15,987 bases of DNA from the NCBI GenBank assembly GCA_900545215.1, contig UQXW01000048.1, positions 1 through 15,987 on the forward strand, written 5' to 3'. Source of the stretch: an uncultured Bacteroidota bacterium (GTDB lineage Bacteria > Bacteroidota > Bacteroidia > Bacteroidales > P3). Shown here one piece after another: positions 1 through 7,820 of this stretch (positions are counted from its first letter, which is position 1; each line of letters begins with the position of its first letter). A program made the translations under genes and the position numbers. The notes under the pieces are model-generated. The model saw only the letters and a program-made list of their open reading frames with translations. It was not told where the DNA came from and searched no databases.

Positions 1-2
1 GC

Positions 3-1841
3 AAAGGTTGGCGAGCCGCAGTCTTCACATGCGTGCTGCTCTTCCTGTCTCCGAGGTTCTTGGGACACTCTTTCAATAATCTGAAAGACATACCCTTCGC
101 CTCTGCATGTATAATGTCGATTTATTATATAGTCAAATTCTTGGACAATCTGCCGAAAATCAAAATATCGACAGCTGTAATGCTGTGTCTTTCCATAGCC
201 TTTGCGACTTCCATTCGTGTGGGAGGATTGCTGATGGTCGCTTACTTCGGCTTGTTCGCCATCATATACTATATATACAAGCGTAAGACATTGAAGCCTG
301 TGTTCTTCAAAACCCTCTTATGGTCGTTGGGTATATGCGTTGCGGCATATATTCTCTGCATCTTTACTTGGCCTTATGCTTTGGAGGGACCTGTGTCAAA
401 CGTTTACGATGCGTTCACCAATATGAGCAAGTTCCAAATTGCCATAAAGCAGGTGTTTGATGGCAGAATGCAATGGTCGGATAATCTTCCGCTTTATTAC
501 TCTCCTAAGTTCATACTGATGACAACCCCTATTATCGTTCTATTGGGATTTTTGTTGAGTCTGATATTCCTGCATTACAACAGAAAGCAGTGGTTCCATT
601 ATATGGTGGTGCTTTTCACGGCTTTGTTTCCTATATGCTGGATAGTGTTCGACCGTTCCAACGTCTATGGAGGTTGGAGACACCTTTTGTTCACCTATCC
701 TTCTATAGTGGTGCTTGCGGCTTTGGGATTGAACAGTCTTTTGAACCTGATAAGAAATCGTTACGCCAAATATGCGGTAGGACTTGCCTATTTGTTGCTC
801 TGCATCAATCCTATATCGCATTATATTCGCAATCACCCGTATGAATACGTTTATTTCAATCAATTCGTAGGCTCGACCAAAGATGCATACGGCAAATATG
901 AAATGGATTATTACTATCATTCCTTACGTGAAGCAGCCGATTGGGTAAAGCAGAATGCAAAGAAAGACAGCTTGACGACAGGAGATAAAATCATAGTGGC
1001 TTGTTGGCATATCCACCCTGCGAATTATTACTTCAAAGATGACACCGCAAAGTTTCAAACAGCCTTTGTTCGTTGGTCGGAACGTGGAAATTCGGATTGG
1101 GATTACGCAATAGTTTGCACAACCGGCATTGAACCCGGCACCATTCAGAACGGGACATATCCGCCAAAGAACACTGTACATGAAATCAAGGTTGACGGCG
1201 TACCTGTTGCCATCGTATTGAAACGGGAACAAAAATATGATTGGCAGGGATTTGAAGCCATGAAAGCGAAAGATGTGAACAAGGCAAAGGAATTGTATGC
1301 AAAGGCATTGGCTGTCGAGCCGACCAATGAGACTGCGGCTTTGGGGCTTGCGGAAATATATCTGACGGAAGCGAGGACGGATAGTTTGAGGGCTGACAGG
1401 CTCCCGAAAGCGGCAAAATTGTTGGACACATTCATAGCTGCCAATCCAAATCATGAGACTGCCAATTATATGAAAGCACATTACTATCTCATGAACAATG
1501 AAACGGACAAAGCACTCGCCCTTTGCGAGAAAGTGATTTTCGATAACTATAAATACGAAGGTGCTTATATGCTTGCAGCACAGGCAAAGTTGCAAACAGG
1601 AGATTTGAACGGAGCGGAGGATTATCTGACAAGACTTTTGAATACGGGACGATTGAGCGATAATCTTGTTAAGACCTTGTTGCAGATTTTCAAATTCCAA
1701 GGCTTGGACGATGCAAACGCATACGTGAAGTTGTATTCGCTGCTTGAACAATATTATTTGAAGATTGGCGAGAAGAAAGCGGCAGCGGAATACACTCAGG
1801 CGATAGAAAACGTAATGAGACAGCAATACGGAAGACAGTAA
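3..1841 (+). CDS. GT39/PMT-like membrane glycosyltransferase with C-terminal TPR tail (5' end missing)
   Basis: This is the 3' part of an integral-membrane protein; the frame is open to the left edge of the window, so the start and the first membrane segments (where the catalytic acidic residues of the family lie) are outside. The visible GHSFNNLKDIPFA stretch (about 65-105) is typical of dolichyl/undecaprenyl-phosphate-mannose-type (PMT_2, ArnT-like) transferases, which move a sugar from a lipid carrier on the outer face of the inner membrane. About eight hydrophobic segments follow up to about base 820, including the family-like segment YGGWRHLLFTYPS. A soluble domain comes next, and from about base 1239 to the end there are TPR-like helical repeats (for example AKELYAKALAVEPTNETAAL). 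The acceptor cannot be told. The next gene starts 17 bases downstream on the same strand, so they may be co-transcribed. Family call is firm, exact substrate unknown. Confidence 0.8.
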   Translation, partial: KGWRAAVFTCVLLFLSPRFLGHSFNNLKDIPFASACIMSIYYIVKFLDNLPKIKISTAVMLCLSIAFATSIRVGGLLMVAYFGLFAIIYYIYKRKTLKPVFFKTLLWSLGICVAAYILCIFTWPYALEGPVSNVYDAFTNMSKFQIAIKQVFDGRMQWSDNLPLYYSPKFILMTTPIIVLLGFLLSLIFLHYNRKQWFHYMVVLFTALFPICWIVFDRSNVYGGWRHLLFTYPSIVVLAALGLNSLLNLIRNRYAKYAVGLAYLLLCINPISHYIRNHPYEYVYFNQFVGSTKDAYGKYEMDYYYHSLREAADWVKQNAKKDSLTTGDKIIVACWHIHPANYYFKDDTAKFQTAFVRWSERGNSDWDYAIVCTTGIEPGTIQNGTYPPKNTVHEIKVDGVPVAIVLKREQKYDWQGFEAMKAKDVNKAKELYAKALAVEPTNETAALGLAEIYLTEARTDSLRADRLPKAAKLLDTFIAANPNHETANYMKAHYYLMNNETDKALALCEKVIFDNYKYEGAYMLAAQAKLQTGDLNGAEDYLTRLLNTGRLSDNLVKTLLQIFKFQGLDDANAYVKLYSLLEQYYLKIGEKKAAAEYTQAIENVMRQQYGRQ

Positions 1842-1858
1842 TCAAAAAAATAAATAAT

Positions 1859-3022
1859 ATGAAACCATTGGAAATAGCAAAGGACATTTACTCCGTGGGA
1901 GTAAAAGATTGGAACGTGAGAAACTTTCACGGTTATCTTACTCAGAGAGGTTCGACTTATAATGCCTATCTGATAATCGATGAAAAGGTAACGCTTATCG
2001 ATACAGTCAAAGCACCTTTTTGTGAAGAATTTTTGGAGAGAATATCCCGGGTAATCGACTTATCGAAAATAGATTATGTGATTTCAAACCACGTAGAGCA
2101 AGACCATGCCGGTTGCATGCCGCAGATAATGGCACATTTGCCTAATGCAACAGTTCTAACAACCGCAGCAGCCGAGAAAGAGCATAAGATGCACTACGAT
2201 ACAAGCAAATGGAAAGTGCAAACCGTCAAAACAGGCGACACCGTTTCCATAGGCAAACGTTCGTTGACCTTCTTGACAACTCCTATGGTGCATTGGCCGG
2301 ACAATATGCTTACATACTGTCCTGAGGATAAGATTTTATTTTCCAATGACGCCTTCGGACAACATTTGGCTGTGTCGGAGAATTTTGACGATGAGCTGAG
2401 CCTTGACCTGATTCTTTCGGAGGCAAAGAAGTATTACGCAAATATTGTAATGCCTTACTCTTCCCAAGTGGCAACGGCTTTGAACGCCGCAGCAGGTTTG
2501 GATATAAAGATGATAGCACCGGGGCACGGAATGATTTGGAGGAAAAATATTCCTGCAATATTGGAGAACTATACGAAATGGAGCCGTGGCGAGATGGAGA
2601 AAAAAGCAGTGATTGTATTTGACAGCATGTGGCACAGTACGGAAAGCATGGCATACGCCGTCAGAAACGCTTTTGAGCAGAAAGATTACTCTTTCCGTTT
2701 CTTCGATTTGAAGGCAAACCATATCTCCGATGTGATTACGGATTGTTTGGACGCAGAGTACATCTGCGTAGGCAGCCCTACGCTTAACAAAAACATCATG
2801 CCGAGTGTTGCAGCCATGCTTACATATATACAAGGGCTTATATGCAAGGGAAAGAAAGGCGTTTTATTCGGTTCCTACGGCTGGGCTCCGCTCAATATGA
2901 AGTTTATGCAGAGATATTTTGATGAAAGCTATATTGAAACCATAGCAAAATACAATATCAATTTCGTTCCTACGAAAGAAGACCTCGCAAAAATAACGGC
3001 TGACTTGGCTTCAAAGATTTAA
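1859..3022 (+). CDS. A-type flavodiiron protein (FprA family; O2/NO reductase)
   Basis: This cytosolic enzyme reduces O2 to water and/or NO to N2O, protecting anaerobes. The 387 residues match the usual two-domain length of about 400. The N-terminal metallo-beta-lactamase-like domain (about 1-245) carries the di-iron set H78-x-E80-x-D82-H83, H145, D164 and H223. A flavodoxin domain follows (about 248-387), with an FMN phosphate-loop-like DSMWHSTESMA at 255-265 and SPTLN near 306-310. There is no fused rubredoxin or flavin reductase domain, so it should be class A and needs a separate electron donor not seen here. The ATG at 1859 follows an A/T-rich leader with no Shine-Dalgarno sequence, common in Bacteroidota. 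Whether it prefers O2 or NO cannot be read from the sequence. Confidence 0.95.
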   Translation: MKPLEIAKDIYSVGVKDWNVRNFHGYLTQRGSTYNAYLIIDEKVTLIDTVKAPFCEEFLERISRVIDLSKIDYVISNHVEQDHAGCMPQIMAHLPNATVLTTAAAEKEHKMHYDTSKWKVQTVKTGDTVSIGKRSLTFLTTPMVHWPDNMLTYCPEDKILFSNDAFGQHLAVSENFDDELSLDLILSEAKKYYANIVMPYSSQVATALNAAAGLDIKMIAPGHGMIWRKNIPAILENYTKWSRGEMEKKAVIVFDSMWHSTESMAYAVRNAFEQKDYSFRFFDLKANHISDVITDCLDAEYICVGSPTLNKNIMPSVAAMLTYIQGLICKGKKGVLFGSYGWAPLNMKFMQRYFDESYIETIAKYNINFVPTKEDLAKITADLASKI

Positions 3023-3046
3023 TTCCGGAATAAGTCATACCAATAT

Positions 3047-3096
3047 AAAAATGCAGACGGCAGAACAACGTAAGAAGTTCTGCCGTCTGCATTTTT
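3047..3096. terminator. bidirectional intrinsic terminator between convergent genes
   Basis: A perfect 20-base inverted repeat (3047-3066 against 3077-3096) encloses a 10-base loop. The arms begin with A's and end with T's, so each strand gives a GC-rich stem followed by a U tract. It lies between the plus-strand flavodiiron gene (ends 3022) and the minus-strand TlpA-like gene (ends 3147), and can serve both. Confidence 0.9.
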
Positions 3097-3146
3097 GTTT
3101 GAAAGCAACTAAATTTCAAATTCGGTAAACGCCGAAGCAAGATTTA

Positions 3147-4358
3147 TCAAAGTGCTTTTCTGATTGCCTTTTCCACTTCCAACGGGAACAAAGCATTGTA
3201 TCCTTGATGCGAAAAACGAATCTTTCCTTTTTTATCGACCAAAAAGATGGTTGGATAAGAGTAAACCAAGTATATTTCCTCTATGGTATTCCTTTGAACG
3301 CTGCATACATGGTAGTTCAAGCGGTTTCGTTTTACGAATTTGTTGAATTGCTCGTTGTCAGATCCGTTATCTATCGGGTTTAACGCCACTACCTCCACGC
3401 CTTTTTCCTTATAGGCTTGATAAATCTTCTCCAAGTCGGCAAGCATTTGGATACATGGCGAACAGCTGTTGTAATAAAAAGCAAGGATTACCACTTTCCC
3501 TTTCATTTCTTCGAGGCTGACCACTTCGTTATTGCAGTCCTTCAAGCGGAACGACACAGCCCGATTGCCGTAAGCAAAGGTGCTTTGGTCTTTCTCCTGC
3601 ATTTTCCATTGCTCTTTCAAAGCCGAATAAGACATGTACTGCAATGTGTAAGGCGATTTATCGGAACGGAAATCGAAATGATTGTCCGAGAATGCGGCAT
3701 TGATGTCCAAACGCAGAAAATGCACGTCATAACTCTTTTGAACGGTATCATGCGTCCCCTGTTTGCAGGTTTTGATTTCCGATTGCACGGCCATGGGTTG
3801 ATAAGAGGACAAACCGATGGTGTAAACCTCGTGTTTGTCAATCCAAGTCGTCTTATTCTTTTCTTGTTTTCTTATTTCTATTTTGCAGCATATCTCTCCG
3901 TTTATCACGGTGTCATTCAACAGAGCGATTTGTTCGTATTCCTTTTTCTTGTCGAAAAGTTTGGACTTCATCATATAGGGATGCAGAGCATGAACTTCTA
4001 TTTCCCGTTCAAAAATATCGGCGTCTTCTTTTTTGTATTGCTTCGCCACATTGGTGGCATAGTCGATAACAGTAAAGTTTCTTTGATCGTAGAACTGTCG
4101 ATAGTCAGGCAGATTGTTATGCAGCTGCATTATGCTGAACTTAGGCAGATGTTGTCTCGTCTTTGTCTTTTTGAAGCTCACTTTATGCAGATATTTATGC
4201 TTGCTTTGCCGAGTCTTTACCTCGACCATGGCTTCATAGTAAGCCGAATTGGTTTGTCGTGCCGTCTGATTGCAACGAGCGATTATTTCATCGAGGCTCT
4301 GAGCCTGCGAAAGCATGCCTGATAAAATCAATATACCTGTTACGATAATTCTTTTCAT
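3147..4358 (-). CDS. exported TlpA/thioredoxin-fold protein with uncharacterised N-terminal domain
   Basis: This 403-residue protein starts with a signal peptide (MKRIIVTGILILSGMLSQAQ, cut likely near residue 20), so it probably works in the periplasm. The C-terminal domain (about 262-403) is a peroxiredoxin/TlpA-like thioredoxin fold, with the active-site pair C299-S-P-C302 after the KGKVVILAFYYNS strand and the cis-proline at P369 (YSYPT). Such domains reduce or exchange disulfides of exported proteins. Residues about 22-250 form a beta-rich region that I do not recognise by motif; LolA-like or lipoprotein-sorting folds are possible but unproven. It contains four extra cysteines (C29, C157, C158, C198). 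The ATG has an AGGA a few bases upstream. It lies 75 bases downstream of ppdK, just after that gene's terminator hairpin. Confidence 0.85.
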   Translation of the reverse strand: MKRIIVTGILILSGMLSQAQSLDEIIARCNQTARQTNSAYYEAMVEVKTRQSKHKYLHKVSFKKTKTRQHLPKFSIMQLHNNLPDYRQFYDQRNFTVIDYATNVAKQYKKEDADIFEREIEVHALHPYMMKSKLFDKKKEYEQIALLNDTVINGEICCKIEIRKQEKNKTTWIDKHEVYTIGLSSYQPMAVQSEIKTCKQGTHDTVQKSYDVHFLRLDINAAFSDNHFDFRSDKSPYTLQYMSYSALKEQWKMQEKDQSTFAYGNRAVSFRLKDCNNEVVSLEEMKGKVVILAFYYNSCSPCIQMLADLEKIYQAYKEKGVEVVALNPIDNGSDNEQFNKFVKRNRLNYHVCSVQRNTIEEIYLVYSYPTIFLVDKKGKIRFSHQGYNALFPLEVEKAIRKAL

Positions 4359-4378
4359 GTCGTATCCTTATTATTTGC

Positions 4379-4409
4379 AAAAGGGGGAATCCCAAGAAAA
4401 GACTCCCCC
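4379..4409 (-). terminator. intrinsic terminator of ppdK
   Basis: Arms 4383-4390 and 4402-4409 pair over 8 bp (five G-C pairs, A-U, one G-U, U-A) around an 11-base loop. On the minus strand the stem is followed at once by TTTTG. It sits 25 bases after the ppdK stop codon and only about 24 bases before the start codon of the next gene, so that gene depends on readthrough or on a promoter I could not identify. Confidence 0.75.
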
Positions 4410-4433
4410 GTATTTTATGTGATTTAGCAGATT

Positions 4434-7142
4434 TTACATGCCGACTGCTGCCTGTGCTGCTGCCAATCGTGCAACCGGAACTCTGAACGGCGAGCATGAA
4501 ACGTAGTTCATACCTGTGCGGAAGAAGAATTCCACCGACGCAGGGTCGCCTCCGTGTTCTCCGCAGACACCTACTTTAAGCGAAGTCTTGGTCGAACGAC
4601 CTTTCTCGACACCGAGCTTTACGAGTTGCCCCACTCCCTCTTGATCCAAGGTCTGGAAAGGATCGGCAGGCAGTATTTTCTTCGATTGATACTCGTGAAT
4701 GATAGCGTTGACATCATCACGGGAAAATCCGAACGTCATTTGCGTCAAATCGTTTGTTCCGAAAGAGAAGAAATCAGCCACTTCGGCAATTTCATCTGCC
4801 ACCAAAGTTGCTCGAGGTATCTCTATCATGGTACCGTACATATATTCGATTTTTGCATTCATCGCTTTCTCGACCTCAGCATGCACTTTGTCGCATATTT
4901 CCTTTTGGTTCTTCAACTCGGTAACCGAAACGGTAAGCGGAATCATGATTTCCAAGCGAGGGTCGAAGCCTTCCTTCCTCAATTCTGCCTCTGCCTCGAA
5001 CAAGGCTCTGAATTGCGTTTCGCTTATTTCGGGATAGATAACGCCAAGTCTTACTCCTCTCAATCCCATCATAGGGTTCACCTCGTTCAATCCATCTATT
5101 CTGTCCTCCAATTCGGCGGAATTGATGTTCAATTCCTTGGCAAGCAAATCTATCTTGTCCTTTGTGTGAGGAACAAATTCGTGCAAAGGCGGGTCGATAA
5201 GACGGAAGGTAACAGGCTTCTTGTCCATTATCTTCATCGTTCCCTTAACCGATTGTTTGATATGAAGATGCAATTCGTTCAACCACTTTTTGCGTTCCTC
5301 CGTAGAGCCTGAAAGAATCATCTTTCTCAACAAAGCAAGAGGCGTTTCCGAGTTCTTTCCGTAGAACATGTGTTCTATTCTGAACAATCCTATACCCTCT
5401 GCACCGAAGTCGAGAGCCTGTTGAGCATCTTCCGGAGTGTCGGCATTGGTTCTCACACCCATGGTGCGGTATTTGTCAACTATCTTCATGAATTGTTGGA
5501 ACAAAGGATTTTCCGTTGCGTTTATCATTGCCACGGGTTCGTCATAGACAATTCCTTTGGTTCCGTTCAAACTCAAAACATCGCCTTCCTTATATGTTTT
5601 GCCTGCTATCGTTATCGTTTTGGCATCTGTGTTTATCTGCAAAGCATCGCAACCCACTATACAGCACTTTCCCCAGCCTCTTGCGACCAATGCGGCGTGA
5701 GAAGTCATACCTCCGCGGGCTGTAAGGATACCTGTGGCGGCACGCATTCCCTCCACATCCTCCGGATTGGTCTCTTCTCTTACCAATATATTGTCTTTGC
5801 CTTCTCTTTCGAGCCTCATGGCTTCTTCGCTCGTAAGAGCTATCACGCCGACTGCTCCGCCGGGTCCGGCAGGCAGACCTTTCGCAATAACCTTATGCTT
5901 CTTCTCATCATTCGTATCCAAGATAGGGTGAAGCAATTCATCGAGTTGGGTAGGAGATACTCTTCTTATGACTTCCTTCTCGTCAATCAAGCCTTCTTTA
6001 AGCATATCCATCGCCATCGTCAAAGCAGCCACGCCGGTTCTTTTGCCCACACGGCATTGTAACATGTAAAGTTTGCCGTCCTGAATGGTGAACTCGATGT
6101 CCAACATATCGTGGAAGTTCTTTTCCAATATCTCACGGATGTCGCAAAGTTCCCTGTAAGTCTCCGGCATTGCCTCCTGCATAGAGTGCAAGTGCTTGTT
6201 CTGTTCGTTCTTTGTATCGTCATTCAACGGGTTCGGCGTTCTTATGCCGGCAACCACGTCTTCGCCCTGTGCATTGACCAACCACTCTCCATAGAAAAGG
6301 TTCTCACCCGTTGCAGGGTTACGAGTGAAGGCAACACCTGTCGCAGAATTATCTCCCATATTGCCGAATACCATGGCTTGAACGTTAACCGCCGTACCCC
6401 AATCATCGGGTATGCCTTCTATTCTTCTATATGAGACAGCCTTTTTGCCGTTCCATGATTTGAAAACGGCTTTTATTCCGCCCTCCAACTGCTTTGCCGC
6501 ATTATCCGGAAATTCCACTCCGAGGTTCTCCTTAACCGTTTTCTTGAACTCCTCTGCAAGGAATTTCAAATCTTCCGTGGTCAAATCCGTATCCGACTTG
6601 TATGATTTGGAATGCTTATATTCGTCCAACATATCGTCCAACAAACGACGGATACCCACACCTTTTGCAGGCTCCAAGCCTTCCGCTTTCTCCATAACCA
6701 CATCGGCGTACATCATGATAAGACGCCTGTAAGAGTCATAAACGAAACGAGGATTGTTCGTTTTCTTTATCAATCCGGGTATTGTATCCGAGCAAAGACC
6801 TATGTTCAAGACCGTATCCATCATTCCCGGCATGGAACTCCTTGCTCCGGAGCGGCAGGAAACCAAAAGACAATTCTCTTTGTCTCCGTATTTCATTCCC
6901 ATAATCTCTTCCGTTCTCTTCATTCCGTCCCAAACCTGATCCATCAAACCGCTTGGAAGTTCGCAATCATGGTCATAATAATCGGTGCAACATTCCGTTG
7001 TAATCGTCAAACCGGCAGGAACCGGAAGACCCAACAAGCACATCTCTGCCAAATTCGCACCTTTTCCGCCCAACAAGTTTTTCATGTCAGCCTTACCTTC
7101 CGCAGTCTTTCCACCAAAGGTATAAACATACTTCTTTGTCAT
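4434..7142 (-). CDS. ppdK: pyruvate, phosphate dikinase
   Basis: PPDK interconverts PEP + AMP + PPi and pyruvate + ATP + Pi. In anaerobes it can replace pyruvate kinase and saves energy by using pyrophosphate. The 902-residue length is normal and all three domains are complete. The N-terminal nucleotide-binding domain begins with GGKTAEGKADMKNLLGGKGANLAEM-type sequence (10-34). The central phosphohistidine domain has GGMTSHAALVARGWGK with catalytic H482 and T480, the position phosphorylated by PDRP-type regulators in other species. The C-terminal PEP/pyruvate barrel has R589-less GIGLFRIEHMF near 583-593, SFGTNDLTQMTFGFSRDD near 793-810 and the catalytic-cysteine motif GVCGEHGG with C860. The start is supported by the conserved N-terminus; there is no clear Shine-Dalgarno. 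A promoter-like sequence lies about 108 bases upstream. Confidence 0.98.
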   Translation of the reverse strand: MTKKYVYTFGGKTAEGKADMKNLLGGKGANLAEMCLLGLPVPAGLTITTECCTDYYDHDCELPSGLMDQVWDGMKRTEEIMGMKYGDKENCLLVSCRSGARSSMPGMMDTVLNIGLCSDTIPGLIKKTNNPRFVYDSYRRLIMMYADVVMEKAEGLEPAKGVGIRRLLDDMLDEYKHSKSYKSDTDLTTEDLKFLAEEFKKTVKENLGVEFPDNAAKQLEGGIKAVFKSWNGKKAVSYRRIEGIPDDWGTAVNVQAMVFGNMGDNSATGVAFTRNPATGENLFYGEWLVNAQGEDVVAGIRTPNPLNDDTKNEQNKHLHSMQEAMPETYRELCDIREILEKNFHDMLDIEFTIQDGKLYMLQCRVGKRTGVAALTMAMDMLKEGLIDEKEVIRRVSPTQLDELLHPILDTNDEKKHKVIAKGLPAGPGGAVGVIALTSEEAMRLEREGKDNILVREETNPEDVEGMRAATGILTARGGMTSHAALVARGWGKCCIVGCDALQINTDAKTITIAGKTYKEGDVLSLNGTKGIVYDEPVAMINATENPLFQQFMKIVDKYRTMGVRTNADTPEDAQQALDFGAEGIGLFRIEHMFYGKNSETPLALLRKMILSGSTEERKKWLNELHLHIKQSVKGTMKIMDKKPVTFRLIDPPLHEFVPHTKDKIDLLAKELNINSAELEDRIDGLNEVNPMMGLRGVRLGVIYPEISETQFRALFEAEAELRKEGFDPRLEIMIPLTVSVTELKNQKEICDKVHAEVEKAMNAKIEYMYGTMIEIPRATLVADEIAEVADFFSFGTNDLTQMTFGFSRDDVNAIIHEYQSKKILPADPFQTLDQEGVGQLVKLGVEKGRSTKTSLKVGVCGEHGGDPASVEFFFRTGMNYVSCSPFRVPVARLAAAQAAVGM

Positions 7143-7249
7143 TGTCTCATTCTGAAATTAGTGAATAATATATTGATATAAAACTCTTTCAATGAACATT
7201 TTCCGGTTTGTGAACGAACCCGAGAGCCGTCTTTGCCGAAACGAGTTTG

Positions 7250-7282
7250 CAAAGATACCAAAAAATACGGTACTCCGGTCAA
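7250..7282 (-). promoter_or_regulatory. Bacteroidetes-type promoter for ppdK
   Basis: Read on the minus strand, TATCTTTG (7250-7257) matches the -7 consensus TAnnTTTG, and a TTG (7280-7282) lies 22 bases further upstream as a -33 element. Transcription would start near 7243, giving a leader of about 100 bases before the ppdK ATG. Confidence 0.65.
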
Positions 7283-7705
7283 TCTTTTTGCTGTTTTTTG
7301 CTTGGCTATGTTTATCTTACAATGCCTTGTGAGCCTTTCGCATTTTTGAAGTCCTTGTTATTTTTTCGCATTCAGGCATGCAGCCTGCGGAAAAATACTT
7401 CGAGAACTCGTTTTCATTGTCAGAATAAAACGAGCAAAGGCATGCAAGTGTTCAAACTTCAATCGACATCGGACAATATTCGATGCAAGTCTTCCATAAC
7501 CTCTATTGCAATGCCGCATGGGCAACTTTGAAAATCAATATCTTGCAAAGCACAAACCCGAAACACCATTTTGCAAAATTTGTTCGCCGAAAGAATTCAT
7601 TCAATAGGCGTTCCGTGAATTTTTTTCGGCATTTCATTTCGTCGGAAGCAAGGAATGCTGTTTACATACGGTTTTTTCGAGGGTAAAGGAGAAACAAATC
7701 GGCGG
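7283..7705. other. long divergent intergenic region, no gene supported
   Basis: About 420 bases lie between the ppdK promoter and the promoter of the surface-protein operon. The short open frames here have no recognisable protein features and use unlikely starts. The visible structures are a 12-base palindrome ATTTTGCAAAAT (7568-7579), an A/T-rich hairpin (7591-7599 against 7616-7624, with one G-U pair) that runs into a T tract on the plus strand, and a short repeated AGGCATGCA near 7374 and 7439. The hairpin with T tract could end a small RNA, but I see no matching promoter. Confidence 0.4.
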
Positions 7706-7718
7706 TTTGCAGTGTCTG

Positions 7719-7742
7719 TTTGTTGTTTTTTTAGTAGCTTTG
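7719..7742 (+). promoter_or_regulatory. Bacteroidetes-type promoter of the T9SS surface-protein operon
   Basis: TAGCTTTG at 7735-7742 is an exact match to the -7 consensus TAnnTTTG. TTTG sequences occur upstream at 7719-7722 (12-base gap) and 7706-7709 (25-base gap); neither has the ideal spacing of about 19, so the -33 element is uncertain. Transcription would begin near 7750. That rules out the upstream TTG at 7707 as a start and supports the ATG at 7821. Confidence 0.6.
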
Positions 7743-7820
7743 CACGATACTTTCGCCAAAGCGTTTCGTATCGAGGCGTGGCAACGAACGGATTTCACGA
7801 ACATACACATATATAATACT

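Noticed and set aside
924..1826. 300-codon frame antisense to the glycosyltransferase gene
   Set aside because: Shadow of the real gene; cysteine/histidine/isoleucine-rich translation without domain features.
3417..4322. 301-codon frame antisense to the TlpA-like gene
   Set aside because: Shadow frame; the minus-strand protein has a signal peptide and CxxC motif.
7374..7447. Two AGGCATGCA copies considered as the start of a repeat array
   Set aside because: Only two short copies without regular spacing or similar flanks; not a CRISPR or tandem array.
7247..7531. Open frame of 94 codons in the divergent intergenic region
   Set aside because: No recognisable features, cysteine- and phenylalanine-rich mixed composition, overlaps the ppdK promoter.
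7707..7820. Upstream TTG extension of the T9SS surface protein
   Set aside because: It lies before the predicted transcription start and would bury the signal peptide; the ATG at 7821 gives a normal one.
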